Below are positions 17,612-25,650 of a stretch of DNA of 41,512 bases, piece after piece; positions within the stretch are counted from its first letter, which is position 1; each line of letters begins with the position of its first letter. Below the pieces are notes generated by a model. That model had not been told where the DNA came from. It did not search any database and was given only the letters and a program-made list of their open reading frames with translations. This DNA is from JAGVPT01 sp964642725. GTDB lineage: Bacteria > Bacteroidota > Ignavibacteria > UBA10030 > UBA8401. Both the position numbers and the translations under genes were made by a program. The stretch lies in contig CAZXQG010000027.1 of assembly GCA_964642725.1 (NCBI GenBank), positions 1 through 41,512 on the forward strand, in the 5' to 3' direction.

Positions 17612-17989
17612 ATGATTCACGCAAGATTAGACCAGACTATGATGGCGCTCGCCGACCCGACCCGGCGGGCGATTCTCAAACACCTTTTGCGGAAAGAAGC
17701 GCGAGTGACGGAAATCGCGCGGCCGTTTGACATGTCGCTCAACGCCGTTTCGAAACACATCCTCATTCTCGAACGCGCGAGACTCGTGCACCGGCGACGC
17801 CTGGGAAGGGAACATTTTCTCTCTGTGAACCCAGAACCGCTCGACGAAGCCGCCGATTGGATTGATGAGTACCGCCGAACATGGGAGGAACGGCTGGACC
17901 GACTCGGAGACTATCTCAAAGAATTGCAGGCAAAAGAGAAAATCGATAAACAGTCAAAGGAGGAAAAAAAAGGCCGCAAGAAACAATAA
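17612..17989 (+). CDS. ArsR-family (SdpR-like) HTH repressor
   Basis: A 125-residue winged-helix regulator. D-P-T-R-R-A-I-L-K-H-L-L (residues 15-26) is the ArsR hallmark. The recognition helix is in FDMSLNAVSKHILILERA (about 40-57), followed by the wing (VHRRRLGREHFLSV). No Cys or His metal-binding motif is present, so it is of the metal-independent SdpR/aerobic type that commonly sits beside SRPBCC (AHSA1) genes. The tail is a long basic/acidic helix ending in KEEKKGRKKQ. It has its own promoter and palindromic operator. The genes behind it (SRPBCC, reductase, DoxX, SRPBCC) are the likely regulon. The inducing signal is unknown. Confidence 0.88.
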   Translation: MIHARLDQTMMALADPTRRAILKHLLRKEARVTEIARPFDMSLNAVSKHILILERARLVHRRRLGREHFLSVNPEPLDEAADWIDEYRRTWEERLDRLGDYLKELQAKEKIDKQSKEEKKGRKKQ

Positions 17990-18031
17990 GACCGGAAACG
18001 GCGACAGTTTCGGCGATACGCGGACACTCTT

Positions 18032-18136
18032 CAGATTCGTATTTTCGACGCGCAGCACGAGCTTGTCTGGCAAGCGTGGACGGACCCCAAACATCTGCTG
18101 CGGTGGCGGGGGCAGATCATATTTAAAATTAATTAA
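18032..18136 (+). pseudogene. SRPBCC (AHSA1) fossil, N-terminal part
   Basis: A + frame without a start reads R-I-F-D-A-Q-H-E-L-V-W-Q-A-W-T-D-P-K-H-L and L-R-W-R-G, the highly conserved opening of AHSA1/SRPBCC proteins. It then ends abruptly at TAA 18134-18136. The intact neighbour at 18160 has the matching V-W-Q-A-W-T-D-P-K segment. The fragment sits where an SRPBCC gene is expected, straight after the ArsR gene. It is a truncated ancestral or duplicate copy. Confidence 0.7.
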
Positions 18137-18159
18137 TAAGAACAAGAGAGGAAAACATT

Positions 18160-18642
18160 ATGAAACCGATTAAAGAAGTAGTGTTTGAAAGAATATATGA
18201 CGCCTCACCCGAAACGGTCTGGCAAGCTTGGACTGATCCGAAAATGATAAAGCAATGGTGGGGACCAAATAATGTCACAATTCCTGAATGCGAAGTCGAC
18301 CTAAGGGTGGGCGGCAAAATTTACATTGTTATGGAAGCGGGAGAAGCAATGGGCCCATATAAAGGTACAAAGTGGCCAATGCTGGGAAAATTTACTGCAG
18401 TTGAACCAAATTCACAGCTTTCTTATACCGTGCAGGCTTGGACTGAAGGACAAAATGAGGAAACCACAATTGACCAAACAACAGAACTAACACTAACTGA
18501 AGAGGACGGCAAAACTAAATTAAAAATCAAAGCAACCATATACAAAACCGGACCTAAGGCTGGAATGGCTGTTCAAGGTATGCAAGCCGGTTTTACTCAG
18601 CAATTAGAAAAGTTAAACGATTTCCTATTGCCTAAAAAATAG
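18160..18642 (+). CDS. SRPBCC / AHSA1-domain protein
   Basis: A 160-residue soluble protein of the START/Bet v1-like SRPBCC fold. ATG 18160 follows GAGAGGAAA by about 8 bases. The typical start (VVFERIYDASPETVWQAWTD), the P-K-M-I-K-Q-W-W-G-P motif (residues 27-36) and the hydrophobic final helix (MQAGFTQQLEKLNDFL) are all present. These proteins form a deep hydrophobic cavity for small ligands. ArsR-linked members are often annotated as ATPase activators or polyketide-cyclase-like, but ligands are seldom known. Its codons are more A/T-rich than the ArsR gene or the adjacent fossil, which hints at a different origin. Confidence 0.88.
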   Translation: MKPIKEVVFERIYDASPETVWQAWTDPKMIKQWWGPNNVTIPECEVDLRVGGKIYIVMEAGEAMGPYKGTKWPMLGKFTAVEPNSQLSYTVQAWTEGQNEETTIDQTTELTLTEEDGKTKLKIKATIYKTGPKAGMAVQGMQAGFTQQLEKLNDFLLPKK

Positions 18643-18702
18643 GTCATTAAAATCTTGCCTGCGTTTCGTCGCATTGAACCTGAATGCCGAGCATAACCCC
18701 GG

Positions 18703-18834
18703 ATGCATAAATCGCCTGACGATTTCATAGCAGGGCCGAACGGCGAAATCGACTGGGCAAGGTTGACGAGTAAATTATTGAACATAGCAACAAACTCACG
18801 AATGAGTCGGTTGCTGATTGGGATGGCATGGTGA
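18703..18834 (+). pseudogene. RibD/DHFR-like reductase fossil, N-terminal part
   Basis: A short open frame from ATG 18703 reads K-S-P-D-D-F-I-A-G-P-N-G-E-I-D-W-A, matching the N-terminal S-L-D-G-F-I-A-G-P-N-G-E-I-D-W signature of the RibD-C/dihydrofolate-reductase-like family. After about 18 residues the similarity stops, and the frame ends at TGA 18832-18834. The intact relative is at 18988. The L-to-P and G-to-D changes in the signature support decay. Confidence 0.6.
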
Positions 18835-18911
18835 GGTCCGGGATGGAAATGGGCGTCAATGAATCATATGAGTGTCTCGATGAACTTCTTTCCAAAGGAC
18901 TGTCAGGTTAA
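18785..18911 (+). pseudogene. SRPBCC fossil, C-terminal part
   Basis: In a second + frame the sequence reads N-E-S-V-A-D-W-D-G-M-V-R-S-G-M-E and then G-V-N-E-S-Y-E-C-L-D-E-L-L, ending at TAA 18909-18911. This is the usual C-terminal helix of AHSA1/SRPBCC proteins (D-G-M...S-G-M-E-x-G-x-x-x-S-Y-x-R-L-D-E-L-L). No start or N-terminal part is attached. It overlaps the DHFR-like fossil in another frame, so this stretch is a junction of two deleted genes. Confidence 0.6.
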
Positions 18912-18987
18912 GAAATATAACATTACCCATTAACAACGCCGCGCGGTTTTTCAGGTTCACAAGAAATTCGGGTGAAAGGAGACAAAA

Positions 18988-19542
18988 TTGAGAACTCTTT
19001 TTTCGTTTCAGATGGTATCGCTCGACGGCTTTTTTGAGGGGTCGAAGCGCGAACTCGATTGGCATAATGTGGACGAAGAGTTTCATGAATTCGCCGACCG
19101 CCAGTTACGTGCGGTGGATACTCTGCTCTTTGGGCGAGTTACATACCAGATGATGGCAAGCTTTTGGCCGGCTGCGACGGAGAGCGATCCAATTATTGCG
19201 GGCAAAATGAATGCTTTGCCGAAGCTGGTCTGCTCAAGAACGCTTACAACGGTCGAATGGAATAATTCAAAGTTGATAAAAGGGGATCTTGCCGAAGAAG
19301 TCTCAAAACTAAAGAAACAACCGGGGAAAGATATTGCACTTTTCGGGAGTGGCGCCGTTCTCTCTAAGCTCATGGAGGCAAATCTGATTGACGAACATCG
19401 AATAATGATCGCTCCCGTTCTTTTGGGGGCCGGCAATCCACTTTTCAAAAAGTTGGAACAAAGACAGCGGCTGAAGGTGTTAAGAACTACGGCATTTAAA
19501 TCGGGAAACGTTTTACTCGTGTATGGGCCGCAAGCAAACTGA
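18988..19542 (+). CDS. RibD-C / dihydrofolate-reductase-like protein
   Basis: A 184-residue reductase-fold protein. The TTG start at 18988 is supported by GAAAGGAG 7 bases upstream and by the family N-terminus (MRTLFSFQMVSLDGFFEG). Further motifs: L-L-F-G-R-V-T-Y-Q-M (residues about 46-55), I-A-L-F-G-S-G-A-V-L (the NADPH-binding G-S-G, about 117-126) and A-P-V-L-L-G-A-G-N-P-L-F near the C-terminus. Members use NADPH, but most have no proven substrate. It is 12 bases from the DoxX gene, so the two are probably co-transcribed. A degraded relative lies just upstream. Confidence 0.88.
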   Translation: MRTLFSFQMVSLDGFFEGSKRELDWHNVDEEFHEFADRQLRAVDTLLFGRVTYQMMASFWPAATESDPIIAGKMNALPKLVCSRTLTTVEWNNSKLIKGDLAEEVSKLKKQPGKDIALFGSGAVLSKLMEANLIDEHRIMIAPVLLGAGNPLFKKLEQRQRLKVLRTTAFKSGNVLLVYGPQAN

Positions 19543-19554
19543 AAGGAACAAAGT

Positions 19555-19977
19555 ATGAATTCATCAAAAATTATCGCGCGCTGGGGATCTTTTGCTCCAC
19601 TCTTTATGAGCGTGCTCCGCATCGTCGCCGCAATCATGTTCATGCTTGCCGGCACGATGAAACTCTTCGCCTTCCCGGTCGGAATTTTTCCAAACGGCCG
19701 CACGGTGCAGCTGATGTCCGAGCTGGGGTTGGCCGGTGTGCTTGAGGCATTCGGCGGTGCGCTCTTGCTGCTCGGTTTCTTTGCTCGCCCTGTTGCATTC
19801 CTCCTGGCGGGCGAGATGGCTATGGCATATTTTCAAGGCCACTTCCCGAACGGGGCCTGGCCGACCTTGAACGGAGGCCAACCCGCAGTGCTTTATTGTT
19901 TCATCTGGCTCTATTTTTCGGCGGCTGGTGCGGGACCATGGAGTCTCGACGCCCTGCGAAGCCAGCAATCAAAATAA
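19555..19977 (+). CDS. DoxX family membrane protein
   Basis: A 140-residue protein with four predicted membrane helices (about 14-34, 52-75, 77-95 and 109-130). The DoxX signature appears in R-I-V-A-A-I-M-F-M-L-A-G-T-M-K-L-F and E-A-F-G-G-A-L-L-L-L-G-F-F-A-R-P-V-A. GAAAGGAAC lies 6 bases before the ATG, and the gene follows the reductase by 12 bases. DoxX-like proteins are linked to thiol/oxidative stress handling or quinone-related electron flow in some bacteria. The precise role here is unknown. It is likely part of the ArsR-controlled group. Confidence 0.88.
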   Translation: MNSSKIIARWGSFAPLFMSVLRIVAAIMFMLAGTMKLFAFPVGIFPNGRTVQLMSELGLAGVLEAFGGALLLLGFFARPVAFLLAGEMAMAYFQGHFPNGAWPTLNGGQPAVLYCFIWLYFSAAGAGPWSLDALRSQQSK

Positions 19978-20035
19978 ATTCTCGAAAGGAATGAACCGCG
20001 AAAGACAAGAACGCGCGAGCATGCTCAATTGAGAA

Positions 20036-20083
20036 ATGGTTATTAGGCGCATCTTCGACGCATCGCGCGAAGCCGCAGAATGA
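20036..20083 (+). pseudogene. Third SRPBCC fossil (N-terminal scrap)
   Basis: A 15-codon frame reads M-V-I-R-R-I-F-D-A-S-R-E-A-A-E and then TGA. R-I-F-D-A-S-R-E-A-V is the conserved first strand and helix of AHSA1/SRPBCC proteins. It lies in the 190-base gap between the DoxX gene and the intact SRPBCC gene at 20167. It is too short to judge on its own, but it agrees with the other fossils in this cluster. Confidence 0.45.
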
Positions 20084-20166
20084 TATAAAAATATCTTCGC
20101 GGCTCGGCGAGATGCTACTCTTTCAATATTTCAATAACCAAACACAAACTATTTAAGAAATAAGAT

Positions 20167-20598
20167 ATGAAAAGTGAGCCGATTATTATCGAACGAACCT
20201 TCAACACATCTGCCGAAAAAGTATGGAAGGCCATTACCGATAAAAATCAAATGAAGGAATGGTACTTCGATGCGTTAGACGACTTTAAGCCGGAAGTAGG
20301 TTTTCAAACTCAATTCAATGTCCGGAACGGCGGCAAAGATTACCTGCACATTTGGAAAGTCACGGAAGTGAAGCCGGGCAAAAGAATCAGCTATGAATGG
20401 AGTTTTGGAGGGTTTCCCGGCAATTCATTGGTAACATTTGAGCTGACTGCCGCAGGGGGAAAAACAAAATTGAAACTGACGCACACAGGAATAGAAACAT
20501 TCCTTCCCTGCCATAATCCCGCACTGGCAAGAGAAAATTTTGTGGAAGGGTGGACATCGTTGATCTGCAGTTCATTAAAGAACTTTGTTGAAAAATGA
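20167..20598 (+). CDS. SRPBCC domain-containing protein
   Basis: A 143-residue protein of the same fold as the 18160 gene but of a different subgroup. It opens I-I-I-E-R-T-F-N-T-S-A-E-K-V-W-K-A-I-T-D and has N-Q-M-K-E-W-Y-F-D (about 27-35), a central strand set (HIWKVTEVKPGKRISYEW) and a C-terminal helix (ENFVEGWTSLICSSLKNFVE). Hydrophobic small-ligand binding is expected; the ligand is unknown. No strong ribosome-binding site is visible (TAAGAAATAAGAT). It is the last gene of the ArsR-linked group, separated from DoxX by 190 bases containing a fossil. It may be an independent unit. Confidence 0.85.
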   Translation: MKSEPIIIERTFNTSAEKVWKAITDKNQMKEWYFDALDDFKPEVGFQTQFNVRNGGKDYLHIWKVTEVKPGKRISYEWSFGGFPGNSLVTFELTAAGGKTKLKLTHTGIETFLPCHNPALARENFVEGWTSLICSSLKNFVEK

Positions 20599-20639
20599 CC
20601 GAAGCTGAACAGGAACCGACTTTTGAAAATCGGAGTCAT

Positions 20640-20690
20640 TTCATCCTGAACCCGCCGCTTTTTGGCGGGATCAAGGTGACAAGAAGATGG
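20640..20690. repeat. Hairpin-type intergenic repeat fragment
   Basis: TCATCCTGAACCCGCC at about 20641, then CCCGCC (20651-20656) and GGCGGG (20664-20669) around GCTTTTT. This is the same CATCCTGA...CCCGC...GCGGG style as at 22288-22331 and in the family-2 cores. It lies between convergent genes and could act as a weak terminator, but no T-run follows. Confidence 0.4.
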
Positions 20691-20730
20691 GATGACATAA
20701 CGGCGATCTTGTCTGTTTATAGGATCGCTT

Positions 20731-22071
20731 CTACTTGATCTCTGCCGGTCCGTCCATTTCCAGTTTTACAATCGTATCAACCTTATCCTGTTGATCAACA
20801 GGCATCTGTAATACCAGGCCATCTGCATCCTGCGTTATCTTCACCTGCCCCCCCGTCAATGCCGTGCTTGAGACAATCTTCCCTTTGAGTTGCGGGAGCT
20901 TCATCCGATCCCCGTTCCATTTCTGAACATGCAGGTAAACGATATTTCCCTTGCGCGTGGAACCGCCCCACACACCGTTCCGGAATGGACCGCCGCGTGT
21001 TTCATATATGCTCTCTCCATAGTTGTTCAGCCACGCACCAATTTCTTTCAGCACTTGTACCTGGCGGGGCTCAATCTCGCCGCTGGGCATCGGACCAACA
21101 TCCAGCAGCAAGTTCCCGTCGCCGGTCACACACTGCACAAGAATCCCGATGCAGTCGGCGGACGACTTGAGCGTGTCGTTTGGTTTCCACGACCACTGTG
21201 TGCCGATGGTCATGCATGTTTCCCATGGAATTGACGTGTTAAAAGTACCGACCTTCTGTTCCGGCGTGGCATAATCCGCGTTCGGACTGATCTGCGTCTC
21301 CGCATTGTAGTACCCTTGAGTCTCGATATCCAACCGATTGTTAATGATTATCTGGGGTTGTAATGTGCGAACAAGGCGGTAGGTCCGCTCTTGTTCCCAG
21401 GGAGACGGACCTCCCTCAGCGTCGAACCATAGAACATCAATCTGTCCATAGTTTCCGAGCAATTCGGAAAGATGAGTTTGCATTCGTTTCACATATTCGG
21501 CGTTGCGTTCCGTCCTGCAGTCGGGATCCCGCCAATCCATGGGAGAATAGTACCAGCCGATTTTAACTCCGCCCTCATGCGCGGCGTCGGCAAGTTCCGC
21601 GCAGACATCCCGCTTGAAGGGACTGCTGCCGATATTGTAATCGTCAACTTTCGTATGCCAAAGACAGAACCCGTCACAGTGCTTGGCCGTAAGCACCATA
21701 TATTTCATACCGGCGGAGCGGGCGATGGAAACCCATTGCTTTGCATCGAAGGCGACCGGATTGAATTTTTTATAGAGATTGTCATACACGTCGACGGGTA
21801 TTTCACCGGTTCCGGTTTTTTCTATACCCCGCCGCAATCCGCCGCGGGACCAGCTAATCTCGGTACCGACAAGGCTAACCGGTCCCCAATGAATAAACAT
21901 CCCGAACCGCGCTTTGCGCCACCATTCCAGCCGGTGTTCTTTATCCTGGATTGCTTTTTGGAGAACAGAATCAGTTTGTGCGAACAAGCTTGATTGGAGG
22001 AATGCAGACAGCAATACAAAAGAAGCTGCCAATACTTTTACCGTCTTTCCAATGGGAATGGATTTCCGCAT
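20731..22071 (-). CDS. Exported alpha-L-fucosidase, GH29
   Basis: A 446-residue glycosidase. ATG 22071 is chosen because a signal peptide begins there (MRKSIPIGKTVKVLAASFVLL...FAQ). An upstream in-frame ATG at 22107 adds twelve residues. GH29 features: R-F-G-M-F-I-H-W-G-P (about 50-59), A-K-H-C-D-G-F-C-L-W-H (substrate-binding His pair), and D-V-L-W-F-D-A-E-G-G with the likely nucleophile Asp217. I-I-I-N-N-R-L-D and W-E-T-C-M-T-I-G follow, as in bacterial fucosidases. A small beta-sandwich ends the protein. No sorting domain is present, so it is probably periplasmic. No transporter or second glycosidase adjoins it. Confidence 0.93.
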   Translation of the reverse strand: MRKSIPIGKTVKVLAASFVLLSAFLQSSLFAQTDSVLQKAIQDKEHRLEWWRKARFGMFIHWGPVSLVGTEISWSRGGLRRGIEKTGTGEIPVDVYDNLYKKFNPVAFDAKQWVSIARSAGMKYMVLTAKHCDGFCLWHTKVDDYNIGSSPFKRDVCAELADAAHEGGVKIGWYYSPMDWRDPDCRTERNAEYVKRMQTHLSELLGNYGQIDVLWFDAEGGPSPWEQERTYRLVRTLQPQIIINNRLDIETQGYYNAETQISPNADYATPEQKVGTFNTSIPWETCMTIGTQWSWKPNDTLKSSADCIGILVQCVTGDGNLLLDVGPMPSGEIEPRQVQVLKEIGAWLNNYGESIYETRGGPFRNGVWGGSTRKGNIVYLHVQKWNGDRMKLPQLKGKIVSSTALTGGQVKITQDADGLVLQMPVDQQDKVDTIVKLEMDGPAEIK

Positions 22072-22107
22072 GATTGGTCTCTCAAATATGTTTTTTGAAT
22101 TATTCAT

Positions 22108-22780
22108 TATGCCACATGGAGCGATCGGTATTGGCTGTTTTCATGGAGCGGAAAACAATATAAGTAAATTGTGAGAAATATACATTGAGGAGGAGGCAAG
22201 CTGTAGTATCTCAGTTTAGACATCCTGCCTTCTTCAGAATGACTGAGGCTGAGCCCTTTCAGATCTTCAGGAACAAACATCAATATGTCACCCTGAGTCC
22301 CGCTTTACAGCGGGATAAACTCCGCGAAGGGTCTATGGCACTGAAACTTCGTACATTAACGATGCTGTGTTGTCGTGGATTCTTCGTCTCCGACAATCAC
22401 GAAATTCGCGAAGCGATCCTTCAAAGGAGTATTGCAAAGCCATCCCGTCGGGACTTCGGATTTTTGGGGGATGCCTTTGGCAAAAGCGGTGCTCGAAGAT
22501 TCCCTACGGGTCTATAACCTCGCCGAGTCGAGTCGTCTACTGCAGAGTCGTTCTACGAATTTACGATTCGTAGAATCGTAGATAGACGGCTCGGCGAGGA
22601 TCATGACGACACGACAAAGCATTGCCGATATAATTCTTTCCCGTTTAAAGACACTACCGAAATTTGACATTCATTCCAAAAAGCCTTAGCATACTGCCAA
22701 TTATTTTAGCTAAATTTAAAATCGTGCCATCGCACGGTTCTTTTGCATAGAGTGCATCTATTTACAGGAGATGAACGATA
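22108..22780. repeat. Intergenic region with nested inverted repeats
   Basis: About 670 bases without a gene. (1) A hairpin at 22290-22331 with outer ACCCT/AGGGT and inner TCCCGCT/AGCGGGA. (2) A larger inverted structure at 22362-22622. Its ends are ATGCTGTGTTGTCGTG and the near-complement CACGACAAAGCAT. Inside lie CCTCGCCGAG (22518-22527) against CTCGGCGAGG (22590-22599) and a 10-base perfect pair TTCTACGAAT (22551-22560) / ATTCGTAGAA (22566-22575). This looks like another small non-coding mobile or structured element. The short frames across it are explained by the symmetry. Confidence 0.5.
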
Positions 22781-23896
22781 ATGAAATCCCTGATTCCAAT
22801 ACTTTTCACATGCCTGACGGTTCTTTCTCAATCCGCGGCAGCAGACGACTTCCCCACACTGCCGCTTGGAGCCGCCGCTCCTGAATTCAATCTCCCCGGG
22901 ATTGACGGGCGAAACTGGACGCTTAAGGATTTTGCCGATGCGAAGATCCTCGTCGTAGTTTTTACGTGCAACCATTGCCCTACAGCTCAGTATTATCAAG
23001 AACGCATTAAACAGATTGTGACCGACTACAAGGGAAAGGGCGTCGCGCTCGTCGCAATCATGCCCAACGATCCTAAGTCCGTCCGGCTCGACGAGTTGGG
23101 TTGGACCGACTTGAGCGATTCTTTTGCCGAGATGAAACTGCGGGCTAAGGAGTGTCAGTTCAACTTTCCATATTTGTATGACGGCGAAACGGAATTAACT
23201 TCGCGAACGTACGGGCCGGTAGCCACGCCGCATGTGTTTGTCTTCGATGCCGACCGCAAACTCCGCTACGTTGGTGCCATTGATAATTCGGAGCGCATCC
23301 AGCACGTAACAAAAAACTATTTGCGCGACGCACTCGATGCTCTCCTTTCCGGGAAAGAGCCCGCCGTAACTCAAGCAAAGGCTGTCGGCTGTTCCATCAA
23401 ATGGGCGGGAAAAGCGGAGCTGGTGAAGGCATATCTGGAAAAACTGGACGAGGAACCTGTGTCACTTTCGAAAGCAGACACGGCGGCGTTGCGGGAGTTG
23501 AAGAAGAATAAATCTGGAAAATTCCGGCTTATAAATTTTTGGGCAACGTGGTGCGCCCCCTGCGTCGCTGAGTTCGACGAGTTCGTGACCGTGAACCGGA
23601 TGTACCGTCATCGCGATTTCGAAGTCATAACTGTCTCCGTCAACCAACCGGATGAAGAAAAAGAGGTGCTCCAGTTCCTCAAAAAGGAACATGCCTCAAA
23701 CCGCAATCTTATTTTTGCATCAGCAGAGAGAGACTCATTGATCAACGCGTTTGACCCCCAATGGCCGGGAGCTGTTCCATATACTGTCCTTCTTGATCCG
23801 GATGGAAAGGTTATTTACCACGAGATGGGAAGTGTCGACATCCTCGCCGTGAAGCGCGCGATTCAAAAAGGGATGAATGAGCGCAAACCGTGGTGA
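22781..23896 (+). CDS. Exported double thioredoxin-fold protein (redoxin + TlpA-like)
   Basis: A 371-residue periplasmic protein. CAGGAG lies about 10 bases before the ATG, and the signal peptide is about residues 1-21. Domain 1 (about 28-175) is a peroxiredoxin/redoxin-like fold (AAPEFNLPGIDGRNWTLKDF) with Cys63-x-x-Cys66 in FTCNHCPTAQ, as in the thiol-disulfide isomerase-like redoxin subgroup. Domain 2 (about 230-365) is TlpA/ResA-like, with the classic W-A-T-W-C-A-P-C (Cys258, Cys261) and the cis-Pro loop V-P-Y-T-V. Two active thiol sites in one chain suggest a relay for disulfide reduction or peroxide removal in the periplasm. It is monocistronic, and the partner is unknown. Confidence 0.88.
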   Translation: MKSLIPILFTCLTVLSQSAAADDFPTLPLGAAAPEFNLPGIDGRNWTLKDFADAKILVVVFTCNHCPTAQYYQERIKQIVTDYKGKGVALVAIMPNDPKSVRLDELGWTDLSDSFAEMKLRAKECQFNFPYLYDGETELTSRTYGPVATPHVFVFDADRKLRYVGAIDNSERIQHVTKNYLRDALDALLSGKEPAVTQAKAVGCSIKWAGKAELVKAYLEKLDEEPVSLSKADTAALRELKKNKSGKFRLINFWATWCAPCVAEFDEFVTVNRMYRHRDFEVITVSVNQPDEEKEVLQFLKKEHASNRNLIFASAERDSLINAFDPQWPGAVPYTVLLDPDGKVIYHEMGSVDILAVKRAIQKGMNERKPW

Positions 23897-23951
23897 TGGA
23901 ATCTGTTATTGTTTGTGCTCTCAAAAACAAGATTGATACACTCATGCCCGG

Positions 23952-25484
23952 TTAGATGAACCGCTTTAACCTCGGCCACATCTCGCTGAGCGGAGCTTTG
24001 GGCTTCTTACACAAATAAATCTCTGCGTCATAGGCATATGGATTTTTGAAGTACGTAACCCGTTCCACGCTGTCAAAAAATTGCCTCAAGAACTGTGCGT
24101 CGTATCCTACCGCGAGAACCACATCGCCGGAACAATTGCGCGGCCCCCACATCCAATAGTTATTCCTCGGGCAGATTGCATTCGGCAAACCATGTTCCGG
24201 CCCGAAGTGGTCGATCGCGCCTGCTATGCCATACCACGAAGCAAGAATCGCGCATTCTCCCTTTTCATTCGGAGGCAGCGCTTCGTATGCCGCTGCGACC
24301 GAATCGACCAATCCTTCCCAGCCCATACGGTAAACAAAATGGATCGGCAATACGTCCCCTTCCCCTTTTTCCATTCTGATCAGATTCCATAGGCCGAGAC
24401 TCTTCGCGTAGGAAACAAATTGCGGCACCGGCAGTATCGGGATTGCCAGCGGCATGAGTATCGTTCCAGAAATGATCATCGCTGAACCGATGGCCCACTT
24501 GGGCCAACTGACCCGATAGTTCTGCGAAAAACGTTCAACGGCAACCGCACCGGAACTGAGTAAAAGAGGAAAAATCGGGAAGACATAGTAGGTCTTGGAG
24601 TTCTGAACCAGATAGACCAGGAGAAAGACAACCGCCATCCAGCCGAGGAAACGGCACTCTTTCATTTCCTTCCTGAAAAGCAGGTACAGCAGTCCGGACA
24701 ACCAGAGCGGGAGTGTAAACGGATTTAAGGCGATGACCAGTTGCGACAAAAACGCAAACGGCGATAAAGAGAGATTCTTGAACTCCGCCGCGTTGTGCAT
24801 GAATTCAAGCGTTGGCCAGCCGTGATCTATCTGCCATATCACGTGCGGCAGAAACATCACGAAACTTATCACGCCGCCAACATACATCCAAGATGATTTC
24901 AGCACGTCCCATCGCTTCGTTATGATCAGAGAAAGCAGCACCGAAAATCCCAGCACGAGAAATGTATATTTGTTCAGCAGCCCTACGCCGAACAGAATAC
25001 CGATCGTGATCCATTTTTGCGGAGATGGGGTCTTGATTGTTTTTGCAAACAGATACGTGAATAACGTGCAAAGCATGATGTCGACCGGATTCATCGAAAA
25101 GAAACTGCTCATGGCAGGAAACGCCGACGCGAAGCATATCGACAATGCCGCGAGTGTCTGCGACAATTTTCCCCCGCCAAGTGTCCTTGCAATTCTTGCC
25201 GAGAGTATCACTGTGATCGCTCCGGCAAGTCCGGACAACAATCTGAGGCCGAATATTGTCTCACCGAACAACCGGGTTCCGATTAAAGTCAATAAGGCAA
25301 CCAACGGAGGGTGGTCCACATACCCGAAATCGAGATGTTTGCTGCAAGCAAAATAGTAGAGCTCATCGCCGTAGAATCCATAGCGGGCTGAAGTAACGAG
25401 AGTCACGAGAAGAAAGCAAAACGCTGAAATGTTTGGAATGGTGATTCGTCGGCGGAGGAATTCCTGGACTTTATTGAGATTCAT
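23952..25484 (-). CDS. GT39/PMT-type membrane glycosyltransferase
   Basis: A 510-residue polytopic membrane enzyme of the ArnT/PMT-2 (GT-C fold) superfamily. It shows the acidic motif Y-G-D-E-L-Y-Y-F in the first extracytoplasmic loop and Y-V-D-H-P-P-L-V-A-L, both standard for GT39-type proteins. About ten hydrophobic helices follow, and the C-terminal soluble region starts near 350. Such enzymes move a sugar from a polyprenyl-phosphate donor to lipid A, protein or another acceptor on the outer face of the inner membrane. I start it at ATG 25484; an upstream GTG (25526) is possible, and neither has a clear ribosome-binding site. No neighbouring sugar genes define the acceptor. Confidence 0.85.
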   Translation of the reverse strand: MNLNKVQEFLRRRITIPNISAFCFLLVTLVTSARYGFYGDELYYFACSKHLDFGYVDHPPLVALLTLIGTRLFGETIFGLRLLSGLAGAITVILSARIARTLGGGKLSQTLAALSICFASAFPAMSSFFSMNPVDIMLCTLFTYLFAKTIKTPSPQKWITIGILFGVGLLNKYTFLVLGFSVLLSLIITKRWDVLKSSWMYVGGVISFVMFLPHVIWQIDHGWPTLEFMHNAAEFKNLSLSPFAFLSQLVIALNPFTLPLWLSGLLYLLFRKEMKECRFLGWMAVVFLLVYLVQNSKTYYVFPIFPLLLSSGAVAVERFSQNYRVSWPKWAIGSAMIISGTILMPLAIPILPVPQFVSYAKSLGLWNLIRMEKGEGDVLPIHFVYRMGWEGLVDSVAAAYEALPPNEKGECAILASWYGIAGAIDHFGPEHGLPNAICPRNNYWMWGPRNCSGDVVLAVGYDAQFLRQFFDSVERVTYFKNPYAYDAEIYLCKKPKAPLSEMWPRLKRFI

Positions 25485-25650
25485 GTTCAGAAGAAATGTC
25501 TGTTGGTGCGGATTGCTGCTAAACACCGTTTAGACTTTAATCGCTCTCTCCTTCCAAATCCGGTGGGACGCCGTTTCGGCGTATCGTCTGTACTGTCTGC
25601 AGCCCGTAAGCAAAACCCATCTGCGGAAATAGTTTCCCGCCTTTTTACAC

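Noticed and set aside
20731..23896. A polysaccharide-utilisation locus around the GH29 fucosidase
   Set aside because: No SusC/SusD pair, transporter, regulator or second glycosidase is adjacent. The GH2 gene is 6 kb away on the other strand.
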